Positions 44,363-56,170 are shown, counted from the stretch's first letter. The stretch: DNA of 64,000 bases from Manihot esculenta (GCF_001659605.2 NC_035162.2:9753248-9817247); one strand, 5' to 3'. A program made the numbers and translations. The notes: a model not told the origin generated them from the letters alone.

Positions 44363-45870
44363 TGATCAAGCATAAATTAGCCACATTTTTATTATCTTTT
44401 TTATTGCTTATTTACACATTTTTTAGCTTAATTTATGGTTTTTATCTTGTTTTTACAGAAAAGGAAGAAATTGGAGAATTGGAGAAAAAGTGCAGAAAGT
44501 TGACAGAAAAGTGATCGGGTCAGTGATTTGCCCAGTGATTTGCCCACTGCTTGCCCAAATCAGGCTGAAGCAGAAACCTGAAGGCAACAGGCAGTAGTGA
44601 TATGGCAAGTGATTTGCCCAAGAAACGCGAGGATCACTGGCCAAATCACTCGCAGAGACATAGAGGACTGACTCACAGAGAAGCGATCTGGTCAGCGATT
44701 TGCCCAATCACTTGAAGAAACTGGTCAAATCGCAGGGCAAATCACTTCGACAGCAGAAAATACAGCAGAGCGGGAAATTGTTCAGGAAACCGAATTTCAA
44801 GTTTTCAGAAGTCCAAATTCAACTCAATCACTACCAAAACAATTCCAAGAGCCACGAAAGAGTTTCTCACCTAAGGAATTCTAGTTGCAATTAAATTCAA
44901 CATCAAAAGAGGAGTCACAAGCCAAATTAAAAAGGGGTTTCAAAACCCTAGAAGGATGGAACTCTTCAACTATAAAAGGGCAACCTCCAAACCAGCAAAG
45001 GCATCTTCGGCTGAGGAATTGAACTCGCCAGAAACTCTCCAGCATCTTCCTTTTTCTTTTCTTTTCATCTTTTTGTGTATTTAGTCCACCATGAGTGGCT
45101 AAACTCCTTCTTTTCTAGTTGAAGTTGGTGAATTTCAGATTTTGTGATGAATTGGGAGATTTAAATCTCCATTGTTAAACTTCTATTTATTTTCAATATT
45201 TATGCAATTTGAGCTTTCCATAAATATTACTTTGCTTTTAGAATCAATAAGGGCCCATTGCTTTTAAATTGCTTAAGTAATATTGTTTGAATGATTTAGG
45301 TCCGTAATTGCTTAGATTGTTCAAATACACATTTAATCAAATTGCATAATCTAAACTTGACCACGCGGTTGGCAAGGATAGAATTGGGTTTCTCTAAGTC
45401 TTAATGCAGTCAACAGTTGTTCGATGCTACAATGCCCCAAGGACGTTCCTTGGCAACTTGTTGATTAGTGTTTGATTAGCGAACGTTTCCTAATCAAACT
45501 AGAACTAAGGAGGAATTTGGATTGTGAGAAGCGTCTTCCACATCCAAAACTAATTTATTGGAATAAATAGGAGAGTTAAAGAATCAATGATCAATTCTAA
45601 ACAATCTGAAATAAGATCCATACTTCAACTAGAAGCTTTTCTCTTATTGATTTACTCATCTTTAAATTATTGCTTTCTTTTGTTATTTAGTGTTAATCCA
45701 TCAACTCAAAACCCCCCTCTTTTAATTATTTGTTATTTACTTATATTGGTTATTATTAGGAAGATCTTTAGTGTCAATTCCCTGTGGTTCGACCCTATTG
45801 CCACTATCTACAAGTTTATTGTTGATTGTTTAATAGGTTTATTTTTGACGGCTTCGACAACCGCTTATCA
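44363..45870 (+). repeat. Element P 3' LTR
   Basis: 1508 bp, identical in length to the 5' LTR. I noticed only two differences (CCAAATTCAAC for CCAAATCCAAC, GAATTCTAG for GAATTCCAG). It is followed by the CTTCC target copy. Confidence 0.96.
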
Positions 45871-45875
45871 CTTCC

Positions 45876-47179
45876 TAATAATAACCAAGATAACAAATAA
45901 TTAAAAGAGGGGGGTTTGAGTTGATGAATTAAAACTGAATAGCAAAAGAAAGCAATAATTTAAAGATGAGTAAATCAATAAGAGAAAAGCTTCTAGTTGA
46001 AGTATGGTTTTATTTCAGATTGTTTAGAATTGATCATTGATTCTTTAATACTCCTATTTATCTCAATAAATTAGTTTTGGATGTGGAAGACGCTTCTCAC
46101 AATCCAAATTCCTCCTTAGTTTTAGTTTGATTAGGAAACGTTCGCTAATCAAACACTAGTTAACAAGTTGCCAAGGAACGTTCTCGGGGCATTATAGCAT
46201 CGAACAACTGTTAACTGCATTAAGACTTAGAGAAACCTAATTCTAACCTTGCCAACCGCGTGGTCAAGTCTAGATTATGCAATTTGATTAAATGTGTATT
46301 TGAACAACCTCAGCAATTACGGACCTAAATCATTCAAATAATATTACTTAAGCAATTTAAAAACAATGGGCCCTTATTGATTCTAAAAGCAAAGTAATAA
46401 TTATGGAAAGCTCAAATTGCATAAATATTGAAAAGAAATAGAAGTTTAACAATGGAGACTTAAATCTCCCAATTCATCACACAAATCTGAAATTCACCAA
46501 CTTCAACTAGAAAAGAAAGAGTTTAGCCACTCATGGTGGTCTAAATACAAAAAGATGAAAAGAAAAGAAAGGAAGAAAAATGCTGGAGAGTTTCTGGCGA
46601 GTTGAGTTGCTGATCCAAGATGATGATTTTGCTGGTTTGGAGGCTCTCCTTTTATAGCTGCAGAATTTCTCTCCATCTAGGGTTTTAAAATCCCTCTTTG
46701 ATTTGGTGTTTAACTCCTCTTTTGATGTTGATTTTAATTGCAATTGGAATTTCTTGGATGAGAGACTCTTTCGTGGCTCTTGGATTTGTATTGATAGTGA
46801 TTGAGTTGGATTTGGACTTCTGAAAATTCGGATTCCTGTTTTCTGCCCAAATTCCCACTCTGCTGTCAGTTTCTGTTGTGAAAGTGATTTGCCCGGTGAT
46901 TTGACCAGTTTCTTCAAATGATTGGGCAAATCGCTGACCAGATCACTTCTCTGTGAGTCAGTCCTCTATGTCTCTGCGAGTGATTTGGCCAGTGATCTTC
47001 GAGTTTCTTGGGCAAATCACTGGGCAAATCATCCTTTTGTAATTTTTCTGCACTTTTTCTCCCATTTTCCAATTTCTTCCTTTTCTGTAAAAACAAGATA
47101 AAAACCATAAATTAAACTAAAAATGTGTAAATAAGCAATAATAATTATGATAAAAATGTGGCTAAATTATGCTTGATCA
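45876..47179 (-). repeat. Element M 3' LTR, main piece
   Basis: Continues the LTR cut at 33684 and matches 56284-57589. The minus-strand LTR start TGATCAAGC is at 47179; the purine tract (AATACCCCCACACC on plus, 47180-47193) abuts it. Confidence 0.95.
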
Positions 47180-48321
47180 AATACCCCCACACCTAGCTTT
47201 TTGCTTGTCCTCAAGCAACAAATAACTTAGCCAATCAAGCCCCCTTTTTCCTTAGAGCCTAAGTTCCACTTAATCAGCCCCCCCTAGACTCCTAAACTGA
47301 AGTATCACAGTATATAGTACATGCACTAAGGTCATCCTCTCCTTTCCTTGTTTCCTTTCACCTACCATGGTCAAGGGAAAGGTTTTTGATTCAATCATGC
47401 TTATTCTTTTATGTTAGGTTTAATGTAACCCCTAGGAGTGACTTGCCACCTTCTCTCTTTCTCCTTTTTATTCAATTTTTATTTTCAGCAGCACTTATTC
47501 TTATCCTTGCCTGAAAAAGTCACTAACCTTTTTACGCGATTGTGTACATGGGTGATACACCCCCGGTTACTCAGTTAGTCACTTGTTCAAGTGGCTACTA
47601 GCTCTGTTCATAGTCTAGACCATCGAAACTTATTTGCTTGAAAAAGTTACTGACCTTTTTACGCGATTGTGTACATGGGTGATACACCCCCGGTTACTCA
47701 GTCAGTTACTTCTCCAAGTGGCTATTAGGCTCAGTTCATAGTCTTAGACCATTGGAACAAGTTTATGATTTGTGCTTTATGCTGGTTTTTTATGATAGTT
47801 TGGGCAAATCAGCTCATAGGGAGTTACACTAGCTTTTTATTTGCATGTATTTTTATTTTTATTTCCCTTGACCATAACAAATTTAAGGATTCAATTCAAA
47901 TAAAGAACTTCCTAAGTGAAGGTAACATACTGTGAATGATTCAGTTTAGGCTTAAAGGGGTGGCAAATCAATGGGGTCATGAGATAAGGAAGCTTTTTTT
48001 TAGCCTTGTTATCTATGTTGAGTAAAGCAATTAGCTACAAAATTCTGTGTATGTGCGCTAGGAGTGTGAAAAAATTCTGGTGTGTGCAAAAAGGGGTAAG
48101 AACAATGCAAAAAGAAACAAAAAGAAACAACAAGAAGCAAAAAGATGGTGTAATCAATGAATAAATACTCTCCAGTACCCCCACACCTAACCCAAATATT
48201 GTCCTCAATGTTTGAATAAATATATAGAAAAATGAAGGAGAAAAGGGAAAGTGACTTCCTGGCATGTGAGTGATTTGACCAGTGACTAGGGCAAGCACTG
48301 GGCAAATCACTGGGCAGATCG
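47180..48321 (-). other. Element M 3' spacer
   Basis: Non-coding sequence between the Athila ORF and the 3' LTR. It has the polypurine tract, the two 129-bp hairpin units (about 47510-47760) and, near the ORF end, clustered GGGCAAATCACT words. No additional gene is seen. Confidence 0.85.
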
Positions 48322-50052
48322 CTATCTGTCACGGTGCTGGGGCAGAAAATGGTCCACCAGCAGGTCCAACAAGTGCTCCATCCTTTGCATTCGATCTTCA
48401 ATCCTTCTGAGACGAGCCTCTACTGTCTGGTTGGGGGCTTCGTCTTCAGGTGGCTGAGGAGCATCCTGCTGGGGGGCTGCTGGAGGTGGCTCATTTGCTG
48501 GTTCCTGCCCTATTGCTTGTGTTGCCTCATCTGCAGTATCTGCTATAGTGGCTGGCTGCTGGGTGGTGGTGCTTATGGTGGCTTTCTTCCTTCTGAAAAC
48601 ACGCTCATGGCGTGGCGTTACTGGACCTGCAGGTGCAATGGAAAAAACATCCCCCACCTTGCAAAGCAACCCCATGTCATCTAATGTGCGTAGGTCCAGG
48701 GGGGTTGTCTTGGAAGTGGGGGAAAGGTCAGTATATGTTGGGTGCAATAATTTGAGATTCACTGCAATGGCAGTGATCAAGGGGCCAAAAATTAGTGGCC
48801 TGTTATACTGTATGATGCTGGATAGTTGGGTGGCAACCCAATATCCAAGATGAATTTTCCTGCCCCTGTGCATGCACCAAAGGATATACAACTCAGTTCT
48901 GGTCAGGATGTTGGAAGCATCCTTCCTCCCAGAGAATGTATAGGCCAGGAATCTGTGGAGGTATTTCAAACTGGGGTTGCTGAGGTATAGGTCCTTGGAC
49001 CTAGTGGGTGAGTATGAATCTGGGGGGTTATCACTTAATTCCAAGTACGCAGAGCTTGGATCAAACTCAGCAGGGAAATCCCAGGTGGACTGAGGGCATT
49101 CACAGCCCATGGCTATGCCGAATTCTTGCAGGGATAAGCGAAATTGCTTCCCCAATAACCTAAATCCAATAGTGCCTGGTGTGTGTATGTTATGCATGGC
49201 AGGTTTATCAAAATAGAACGTGGTGAAGAACTCATGTGTGAGTTCAAGGAAAGAGGGCATGCACAGGAAGAAAAAAGTGTCCCAGCCAACAGCAGAAATT
49301 AGAGAACGTACCTGGTAATGGAGTCTCAGTGCTCCAAGGGTGGCATGGTGGATATACTTACCTGGGTGATATGGTAGGGATGAGATTTTAAGCAGCCTGG
49401 TGCGCTCAGAAATTTTGTTGAATGTCAGTGCTTTGACGATGTGATCTGGGTATGCTGGCCTGGGCAAATCGCTGGGCAAATTGCTGGGCATATCGCTGAG
49501 TGTGTCGCAGGGTAAGTCAGTGGGCGCATCAGTGGGCACATCAGTGGGCACATCGCTAGCGTTTGGCGCATTGCTGGGCGCATCAGTGGGCATATCACTT
49601 GGCAGGTCCGTGGGCGTATCGGTGGGCATATCGCTGGTGGAGGCAGTGGGCGTACCACTTTCTTTGTGTCCTGCGGGATGTGTGGCAATGGTAGGTTCTG
49701 GTTCTGATCTTGGAGGCGGAGGTGGCGACTGTATTCTCAGCCGTTTCTGGCCGTGGCCGGAGGAAGTGGTGGTTTCAGGTAGCATTTCGCCCGCAGGTTT
49801 TGCCGCTGGGGCTATTGTGGATGGTGGTGGCGGCGTTCTTTGCCGTTTCTTTTGCCGGCGATATGTCTGGGCGGCCGGTGAGTCGGTGCGTCCGGTTGCT
49901 GGTTCAGTAGCCGGTGGCGTTTCGGTGCTTGTGGTGGCTGGTGGAGGGGTATCCCACGTTTCATCGTCACTGTCATAGGGGATGGGTTTCGGCAGCCCTA
50001 GTTTCTTCCACATGAACGGTCCGTCGGTGGCCTTCATCTTAATTCGGACCAT
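48322..50052 (-). CDS. Athila ORF (env-position protein) of element M, 576 residues
   Basis: An intact ORF downstream of integrase, in the place where Athila elements carry their extra ORF. Residues 1-135 are Pro/Thr/Lys-rich and basic. Residues about 140-200 are a degenerate tandem repeat of PTD/PSD-L/M/V/A units (DMPTDTPTDLPSD and so on). Residues about 205-460 match the conserved Athila ORF1-type domain as I remember it (ALRLHYQVRSL, HEFFTTFYFD, TIGFRLLGKQFRLSLQEFGIAMG, RTELYILWCMHRGRKI). The last 45 residues (ARLRRIEDRMQRMEHLLDLL) form a coiled coil. I see no clear signal peptide or membrane anchor, so an envelope role is unsupported; the function of this domain is unknown. Confidence 0.85.
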   Translation of the reverse strand: MVRIKMKATDGPFMWKKLGLPKPIPYDSDDETWDTPPPATTSTETPPATEPATGRTDSPAAQTYRRQKKRQRTPPPPSTIAPAAKPAGEMLPETTTSSGHGQKRLRIQSPPPPPRSEPEPTIATHPAGHKESGTPTASTSDMPTDTPTDLPSDMPTDAPSNAPNASDVPTDVPTDAPTDLPCDTLSDMPSNLPSDLPRPAYPDHIVKALTFNKISERTRLLKISSLPYHPGKYIHHATLGALRLHYQVRSLISAVGWDTFFFLCMPSFLELTHEFFTTFYFDKPAMHNIHTPGTIGFRLLGKQFRLSLQEFGIAMGCECPQSTWDFPAEFDPSSAYLELSDNPPDSYSPTRSKDLYLSNPSLKYLHRFLAYTFSGRKDASNILTRTELYILWCMHRGRKIHLGYWVATQLSSIIQYNRPLIFGPLITAIAVNLKLLHPTYTDLSPTSKTTPLDLRTLDDMGLLCKVGDVFSIAPAGPVTPRHERVFRRKKATISTTTQQPATIADTADEATQAIGQEPANEPPPAAPQQDAPQPPEDEAPNQTVEARLRRIEDRMQRMEHLLDLLVDHFLPQHRDR

Positions 50053-50542
50053 GGTGGTCTTGAGTTTGCCGGTGGGTGAGTGGTGGTCGGAGGAGAGAAA
50101 TCTTGAAGAAGAAGAAGAGATAAAAGCAGTAAATTGCGTAAAAAATAAAGAAATAAAAGAAAAGACTACTTAAAGTGATTTGGGTATGTGAACTGCCCTG
50201 ATCATTTAATGCTGGCCCTCTGGATTCTTGACAGGGTGATTTGCCCAGTGATTTGGGCAAGCGGTGGGCAAATCACTTTGGCCAGATCACTCCTCTTTTG
50301 CAGTTGCGGGGCTGGTACTGTTCACGCCCTTTGCTGATGGTGTGCTTGATTTTGCGATGGGACCGATGATCTGGTCACATTATCTGGGCAATTGGGCAAA
50401 TCACTGTCCTGATCACTTGTGATTATGGTACATTCAGTCAATTTGCCCGGCGATTTGGGCAAGCAGTGGGCAAATCACTGTCTCTGGGCTGCCTCCCAGT
50501 AGCGCCCTGTTTTCTGTCTTGGGCTGGACTTCAGTGTTTTGC
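50053..50542 (-). other. Element M spacer between integrase and Athila ORF
   Basis: Non-coding. It contains six or more copies of GGGCAAATCACT/AGTGATTTGCCC in both orientations (about 50170-50490), which could fold into stems. It may contain the signal for expressing the downstream ORF. Confidence 0.7.
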
Positions 50543-53500
50543 TCAGCAATCTTGGGAAGGGGGATCCAAGGGAACCTCCTCCACAACATGGACAGTAAAA
50601 CCTTCATAGAATCTCTTCAAACGATGCCCATTAACTTTGAAAACTTTGCTTGTTTGTGGGCTCCTAATGTCAACAGCTCCATGTGGATAGATATGTTCAA
50701 CCAAGAATGGTCCAATCCACCTAGACCGAAGCTTCCCAGGGAATAATTTGAACCTGGAATCAAAAAGCAAGACCTTATCACCAACCTGGAAGTGTTTTCT
50801 GGAGATATTCTTATCATGGAAGGCTTTAGTCTTTGCTTTGTAATCCCATGAAGCTTCATAGGCATCACGCCGGATCTCCTCAAGCTCTTGAATCTGTAAT
50901 TTTCTGTGAACTCCCGTCTCTTTTTCATCAAGATTGCAGCTCTTCACAGCCCAATAGGCTTTATGTTCAAGTTCCACAGGTAGATGGCATGCTTTCCCAT
51001 AAATCAGCCTATATGGAGACATCCCAATTGGAGTTTTATATGCTGTTCTATATGCCCATAAGGCATCATTGAGGCGTGTACTCCAGTCCTTGCGATTTGG
51101 GCAGACCGTTTTCTCCAAGATGGACTTGATCTCCCTATTTGATACTTCAGCCAGCCCATTTGTTTGAGGATGATAGGCAGTAGATGTTCTATGGATGACA
51201 TGGTGCTTCTTGAGGAGAGTTTCTACTACCTTGTTGCAAAAATGGGTGCCTCGGTCACTGATTATGGCTTTGGGCAGTCCAAATCTTGAGAAAATGTGGG
51301 ATTTTACAAAATCACCCACTGTTTTTGCATCATCAGCTCTTGTTGCTTTAGCCTCAATCCACTTGGACACATAATCCACAGCAAGTAGTATGTAGGTGTT
51401 GCCAAAGGAAGGTGGGAATGGTCCCATGAAGTCAATGCCCCATATGTCAAAGATTTCACACACCATGATGGGTGCTTGTGGCATTTCACTTCTTTTGCCA
51501 AGGTTTCCTGTTTGTTGGCATCTTACACATGACCTACAAAATAAATAAGCATCTCTAAATATGTTAGGCCAAAATAATCCACTTTCAAGGACTTTCAAGG
51601 CTGTCTTGCGTGGCCCAAAGTGACCTCCACAGCTGTAAGAGTGGCAGAAAGTTAGGACAGATGTGATCTCATGGTTTGGGATGCATCTCCTTATGACTTG
51701 GTCTGCACAATGCTTCCATAGGTAAGGCTCATCCCACACATAATACCTTGCCTCTTTCTTGATCTTGTCTCTTATGTGTTTGGGCAAATCAGTGGGCAAA
51801 TCACCTATGGCGAGGAAATTAACAATATCAGCATACCATGGTTCCTCTTCTTGGACAGCAAAGAGGTGCTCATCAGGGAAGGTCTCATTGATGGGGCATG
51901 TCTCCATCTCGGTCAGAATTCTGCTGAGGTGATCAGCCACAAGGTTCTCCTTGCCTTTCTTGTCACGGATCTCCAAGTCAAACTCTTGTAACAGCAATAT
52001 CCACCTCACCAGCCTAGGTTTGGACTCCTTTTTCTTGATTAAATACCTTATTGCAGCATGATCTGAGTATATAATCACCTTTGTACCAAGTAGGTAGGGT
52101 CTAATATTTTCCAATGCAAACACAACAGCCAGCAACTCTTTTTCCGTGGTGGAATAATTGCATTGTGCAGCATCTAGGGTGCGTGAGGCATAGTGAATGA
52201 CATGAGGTGAGTTACCTATACGCTGTCCCAATACTGCACCTATAGCAAAGTTGCTGGCATCACACATGATCTCAAATGGAAGGGTCCAATCAGGTGGCTG
52301 GATGACTGGGGCAGAAATTAGGAGTGATTTGATCAAATCAAAGGCTGATTTGCAGCTGTCATCAAAGTTGAATGGTACATCCTGCTGTAACAATCTGCAA
52401 AGAGGCTGAGTTATTTTAGAAAAATCCTTGATAAACCTCCTGTAAAAACCAGCATGTCCAAGGAATGATCGAATCTCCCTAATGCTGGTTGGGTAGGGCA
52501 GATTTTTGATGGTGTCAATTTTGGCTTTGTCCACCTCAATCCCTTTTGCTGAAACAATATGGCCTAAGATTAAGCCATGGCTGACCATGAAGTGGCACTT
52601 CTCATAGTTGAGAACCAAGTTTGTCTCCAAACACCTTTGAAGTATCTTCTCCAAGTTGGCTAGGCATTCATGGAATGAGTTGCCATACACCGTAAAGTCA
52701 TCCATGAAGACTTCAATGATCCTCTCCACATAGTCAGAAAAAATGCTCATCATGCACCTTTGGAAGGTGGCTGGTGCATTGCAAAGACCGAAGGGCATCC
52801 TCCTAAATGCGAAGGTGCCAAATGGGCATGTGAAAGTGGTCTTCTCTTGATCTTCAGGTGCAACGGGGATTTGATAAAAACCCGAATATCCATCTAGGAG
52901 GCAGTAATGGCTTTTTCCAGCAAGTCTCTCAAGCATTTGGTCCATGAAGGGCAAGGGAAAGTGGTCCTTCCTTGTGGCTGTGTTGAGCTTCCTGTAGTCC
53001 ATGCAAACTCTCCACCCATTTTGTACACGAGTGGGTACTAGCTCTCCTTCAGAATTAGGGACAATGGTAATCCCGGTCTTCTTTGGTACCACATGGATGG
53101 GACTCACCCATTTACTGTCAGAAATAGGGTAGATTACCCCAATGTCTAGGAGCTTCACAATCTCCTTCTTTACAACCTCCATCATAGGTGGATTCAGCCT
53201 TCTTTGTGCCTCACGAACAGGTTTGCACTCATCCTCCATAAGTATCCGATGCATGCACGTTGAGGGTGAGATACCCTTTATGTCCTCTAATGTCCACCCA
53301 ATTGCCTTCTTGTGTTTCCTCAACACATCCAGGAGCTTTTCCTCTTCTTCTTGGCTGAGCTGGTTGGAGATGATTACTGGAAGTGTATTTCCAGCTCCCA
53401 AGTAGGCATATTTGAGGTGGTTAGGCAAGGGTTTCAGTTCTGGTGCATTTTCTGTCTGCTGGTTTTCTGTCTGCCTGCTGTCTGATTTGAGCTGTGATTT

Positions 53501-55384
53501 GAGCAGATTTTCTGGTGTTCTGGGCAAATCACTGGGCAAATCACCCACATCCAGCAAATTATAACAGTCTGCTGTTTTGTCTGCTTCAGAGATGTTGCTG
53601 TCCACTTCTCCTCTCCTGCAAAGACTTTCATAAAGTAAGTTTTCTTGATCAAAATCAAAAACTTCTTGACTTAAATTATCAATAACATCAAGGCCATAAA
53701 CATGAGAAACATCATTGGGGAATTTCATGGCATCATAAACATTAAATTTGATAACTTTCCCTTCAAACTCCATAGTCAATGTGCCATCATGCACATCAAT
53801 TTTTGTTCTTGCTGTGCTCAAGAATGGTCTCCCAAGTAAGATATCAGAGGTGGTGTTGCTCTTGTCTTCCTCCATGTCAATAACATAAAAATCTGCTGGA
53901 AAGACTAATTGGTCCACTTGTACCAACACATCTTCTAGCACTCCCTTGGGGTAGACAATGGATCGGTCAGCCAATTGGATTATAATGCTGGTGCCCTTGA
54001 GTGTACCTGCATTCAACAAGTTAAAAATAGACAGAGGCATGACATTTATTGAAGCTCCAAGGTCACACATGGCCTTCTTTATTTCCACATTGCCTATTTT
54101 ACATGAAACCGCAAACATTCCTCTATCTTTGCATTTGACTGGTAGTTTCCTTTGGATGACAGCTGAAACACACTCCCCCACAATTACCTTTTCACGTTCA
54201 GCAAGTTTCCTTCGGTTGGTGCACAGCTCTTTGAGAAACTTGGCATACCTTGGGATTTGCTTTACAGCATCAAGTAGGGGAATGTTGATTTCCACCTTGC
54301 GGAGTGTCTCAAGTATCTCTTTTTCTTCTTTCTCCTTTTGGGACCTTGCAAATCTCTTTGGGAAGGGAGGAGGTATCTTGAATTTCTCCATAGGTTGCTG
54401 TTTCTGCCTTTGACTGGATTCTGCATGGTCTGTTGATTTGGGCAAATCACTTTCTGCCTTCTCTGGAGAATTGGGCAAATCACTGCTGGACAGCTTAGTT
54501 TGCCCAGCGATCGGGTCAGTTTCTACGAGCAAACTGGGCAGATCACTGCCCTGATCACTTTCTGGCAGAATTTCTTCCATGCCCTGTTTTTGCACTTTTT
54601 CAGCCCTATTGTCTTGCAACTCCTTTCCACTTCTCAATGTGATGGCACTAGCATTTTGCCTTGGATTTATCTCAGTTTGGGAAGGTAGCTTTCCTTGTGA
54701 TTCAATTTTGTTTAAGGATGAAGCCATTTGCCCCATTTGTTTCTCAAGATTCTGCACAGTATTTGCCAAATTTTTCACAATCTCTTCAAGAGATGCATTA
54801 GAATTCTGAGGTGCAGCTTGAGCTTGGTTTCTTTGCTGGTAACTTGGATATTGTTGTCCCCTTGCATAACTGAAATTTGGATGGTCCCTCCAACCTGGAT
54901 TGTAAGTATTTGCATAGGGATCATACCTTCTTTGTCCATTAAAACCTCCAACAGCATTGACTTGCTGGTCCTCCTCTTGAAGGGAAGGACATAGATCAGT
55001 TGGGTGGTTGTTGGCACATATTCCACATGTCTTGGGCTGCTGAATCTGCTGGACTTGTTGGGTTTGACTCACAACAAGGCTACGGACAGCATTGGTGAGT
55101 TCAGAAAGTTGGGATGATAAAGTGGAATTACTCACCTCATTTACATTCCTTGTTGGCAGCTCTTGGTCTCCAAATTGTTGAGAAGCTGCAGCCATGGAGG
55201 AAATCAAGTCCCTCATCTCTCGAGGTGATTTTTTTTCAATTGTTCCTCCACAGGCTGCGTCAATAAATTTTCTCTCTGAGGGTAGCAAACCTCCATAGAA
55301 GTACTCAATGAGAGATTGGTCAGAAATATCATGCCGAGGGCAGCTTGTGCACAACTTTTTGAACCTCTCCCAGTACTCATACAA
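50543..55384 (-). CDS. Element M gag-pol polyprotein (gag C-terminus, protease, RT, RNase H, integrase)
   Basis: A 1613-codon open frame. Counting from its first Met, it holds: end of capsid ([15 protein letters not shown]); zinc knuckle [13 protein letters not shown] (about 120); basic linker [15 protein letters not shown]; aspartic protease CDLGAS (about 439); and RT with [22 protein letters not shown] and catalytic FMDDF (about 893). RNase H follows ([35 protein letters not shown]), then integrase with a zinc-binding H/C region, catalytic Asp in GIDFMG and ISDRGTHF (about 1375) and Glu in GLAEVSNRE (about 1412). FMDDF in place of YxDD and DLGAS at the protease fit the Athila branch. The frame is really a continuation of 55213-55884 interrupted by a one-base shift near 55400. 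Confidence 0.95.
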   Translation of the reverse strand: MYEYWERFKKLCTSCPRHDISDQSLIEYFYGGLLPSERKFIDAACGGTIEKKSPREMRDLISSMAAASQQFGDQELPTRNVNEVSNSTLSSQLSELTNAVRSLVVSQTQQVQQIQQPKTCGICANNHPTDLCPSLQEEDQQVNAVGGFNGQRRYDPYANTYNPGWRDHPNFSYARGQQYPSYQQRNQAQAAPQNSNASLEEIVKNLANTVQNLEKQMGQMASSLNKIESQGKLPSQTEINPRQNASAITLRSGKELQDNRAEKVQKQGMEEILPESDQGSDLPSLLVETDPIAGQTKLSSSDLPNSPEKAESDLPKSTDHAESSQRQKQQPMEKFKIPPPFPKRFARSQKEKEEKEILETLRKVEINIPLLDAVKQIPRYAKFLKELCTNRRKLAEREKVIVGECVSAVIQRKLPVKCKDRGMFAVSCKIGNVEIKKAMCDLGASINVMPLSIFNLLNAGTLKGTSIIIQLADRSIVYPKGVLEDVLVQVDQLVFPADFYVIDMEEDKSNTTSDILLGRPFLSTARTKIDVHDGTLTMEFEGKVIKFNVYDAMKFPNDVSHVYGLDVIDNLSQEVFDFDQENLLYESLCRRGEVDSNISEADKTADCYNLLDVGDLPSDLPRTPENLLKSQLKSDSRQTENQQTENAPELKPLPNHLKYAYLGAGNTLPVIISNQLSQEEEEKLLDVLRKHKKAIGWTLEDIKGISPSTCMHRILMEDECKPVREAQRRLNPPMMEVVKKEIVKLLDIGVIYPISDSKWVSPIHVVPKKTGITIVPNSEGELVPTRVQNGWRVCMDYRKLNTATRKDHFPLPFMDQMLERLAGKSHYCLLDGYSGFYQIPVAPEDQEKTTFTCPFGTFAFRRMPFGLCNAPATFQRCMMSIFSDYVERIIEVFMDDFTVYGNSFHECLANLEKILQRCLETNLVLNYEKCHFMVSHGLILGHIVSAKGIEVDKAKIDTIKNLPYPTSIREIRSFLGHAGFYRRFIKDFSKITQPLCRLLQQDVPFNFDDSCKSAFDLIKSLLISAPVIQPPDWTLPFEIMCDASNFAIGAVLGQRIGNSPHVIHYASRTLDAAQCNYSTTEKELLAVVFALENIRPYLLGTKVIIYSDHAAIRYLIKKKESKPRLVRWILLLQEFDLEIRDKKGKENLVADHLSRILTEMETCPINETFPDEHLFAVQEEEPWYADIVNFLAIGDLPTDLPKHIRDKIKKEARYYVWDEPYLWKHCADQVIRRCIPNHEITSVLTFCHSYSCGGHFGPRKTALKVLESGLFWPNIFRDAYLFCRSCVRCQQTGNLGKRSEMPQAPIMVCEIFDIWGIDFMGPFPPSFGNTYILLAVDYVSKWIEAKATRADDAKTVGDFVKSHIFSRFGLPKAIISDRGTHFCNKVVETLLKKHHVIHRTSTAYHPQTNGLAEVSNREIKSILEKTVCPNRKDWSTRLNDALWAYRTAYKTPIGMSPYRLIYGKACHLPVELEHKAYWAVKSCNLDEKETGVHRKLQIQELEEIRRDAYEASWDYKAKTKAFHDKNISRKHFQVGDKVLLFDSRFKLFPGKLRSRWIGPFLVEHIYPHGAVDIRSPQTSKVFKVNGHRLKRFYEGFTVHVVEEVPLDPPSQDC

Positions 55385-55884
55385 ACCTTCAAGTGCTTTT
55401 GCTTTATGCCACTTATTTCTCGACGGATGCCTATGGCTTTTGAGGTTGGAAAGAATTTTCTCAAGAATGCTCTTACCATATCAGCCCATGATGTGATGGA
55501 TCCCGGTGCCAAGTAGAATAACCATTCTTTGGCATAATCTTCAAGGGAAAAAGGGAAGGCTCTAAGCTTGATATCGTCTTCTGGAATGCCTTGGGGTCTC
55601 ATGGTTGAGCACACAACGTGGAATGCCTTCAAATGCTTGTGAGGATCTTCATTCTCTAGGCCTCTGAATTTAGGAAGGAGATGAATTAGGCCTGTCCTTA
55701 GCTCGAATGGTGCTGTCAATAGGGGATATTCGATGCATAAGGGTGCTTGATCTCCTGTTGGTTCAGCTAACTCTCTGAGAGTTCTTTCCCGTGGCTGGGG
55801 TGCTTGGATGGGCACGTTTATTGCTTGATTTTCAGCTTCTACATGTGCAGCAGGTGGAACTGCCATTGCTGGATTTTCTGCCAT
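55385..55884 (-). pseudogene. Element M gag N-terminal part (capsid), out of frame with the rest
   Basis: Starts MAENPAMAVPPA and includes the Athila-type capsid: [57 protein letters not shown]. After GIKQK the frame slips by one base (near 55400) and the capsid continues in the 50543-55384 frame. Upstream, the same frame reaches the leader ORF but is closed by a TAA. The single shift in an otherwise clean ORF could be a real mutation or an assembly error in an A-rich stretch. Confidence 0.85.
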
Positions 55885-55911
55885 GACCAGAAATTCAGTT
55901 TCTGGTAAAAA

Positions 55912-56118
55912 TTATGCTGTAGCAGGTGCGGTAATGGAAGTTTCTGCTGGTGCAGAAATTTCTTCAGCAGGGGCAGTAGGTGGTCTGTGAGGTGGAGTTG
56001 TTGATGAAGATGGTTTTGAGGCTTGGTTCCTCAAATTTGCTTGCTTCCTTAAGCTCTTGGCAGTCTTTTCAATCTCCGGGTCATAAAGAAGAGTGTCTTT
56101 ACGGTCAGACCTGGTCAT
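55912..56118 (-). CDS. Leader ORF of element M (68 codons)
   Basis: Begins MTRSDRKDTLLYDPEIEK, 31 bases after the primer site on the minus strand, and ends in TAA in the same frame as the gag that follows (next Met at 55884). The first 22 residues match the leader ORF of P. The remainder is Pro/Ser/Thr/Ala-rich. It is either the true gag N-terminus interrupted by a stop or a conserved upstream ORF. Confidence 0.6.
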   Translation of the reverse strand: MTRSDRKDTLLYDPEIEKTAKSLRKQANLRNQASKPSSSTTPPHRPPTAPAEEISAPAETSITAPATA

Positions 56119-56148
56119 AAAGGGAAAATACGTTAGTTTAAATCAATT

Positions 56149-56165
56149 CCCTGGCAACGGCGCCA
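56149..56165 (-). promoter_or_regulatory. Element M primer binding site (Athila type)
   Basis: On the minus strand TGGCGCCGTTGCCAGGG, five bases after the 5' LTR end at 56171. Confidence 0.92.
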
Positions 56166-56170
56166 ATTTT

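Larger units (their letters stand above)
33685..45870 (+). mobile_element. Element P: non-autonomous Athila-family retrotransposon with one long ORF
   Basis: Two 1508-bp LTRs (33685-35192 and 44363-45870) in which I see only two C/T differences. It has an Athila primer site at 35198, a leader ORF, a 781-codon ORF with a protease but no reverse transcriptase, RNase H or integrase, then a remnant of the end of the Athila ORF and a 3' spacer like M's. Without the CACTA insertion it is about 6.7 kb. It must have been mobilised in trans, most simply by M-like elements. Nearly identical LTRs and exact target duplication mean a very recent insertion, later than M. Confidence 0.95.

Noticed and set aside
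33685..45870. P as two solo elements or an assembly duplication of one LTR
   Set aside because: Exact 5-bp target duplication, correct primer site and purine tract, and the unoccupied target in M's other LTR show one true insertion.
48322..50052. Envelope glycoprotein in the Athila ORF
   Set aside because: No convincing signal peptide, membrane anchor or glycosylated ectodomain; only the position resembles env.
55385..55420. Programmed ribosomal frameshift in M gag
   Set aside because: The shift lies in the middle of the capsid domain, where family members should be continuous; a mutation or error is more likely.
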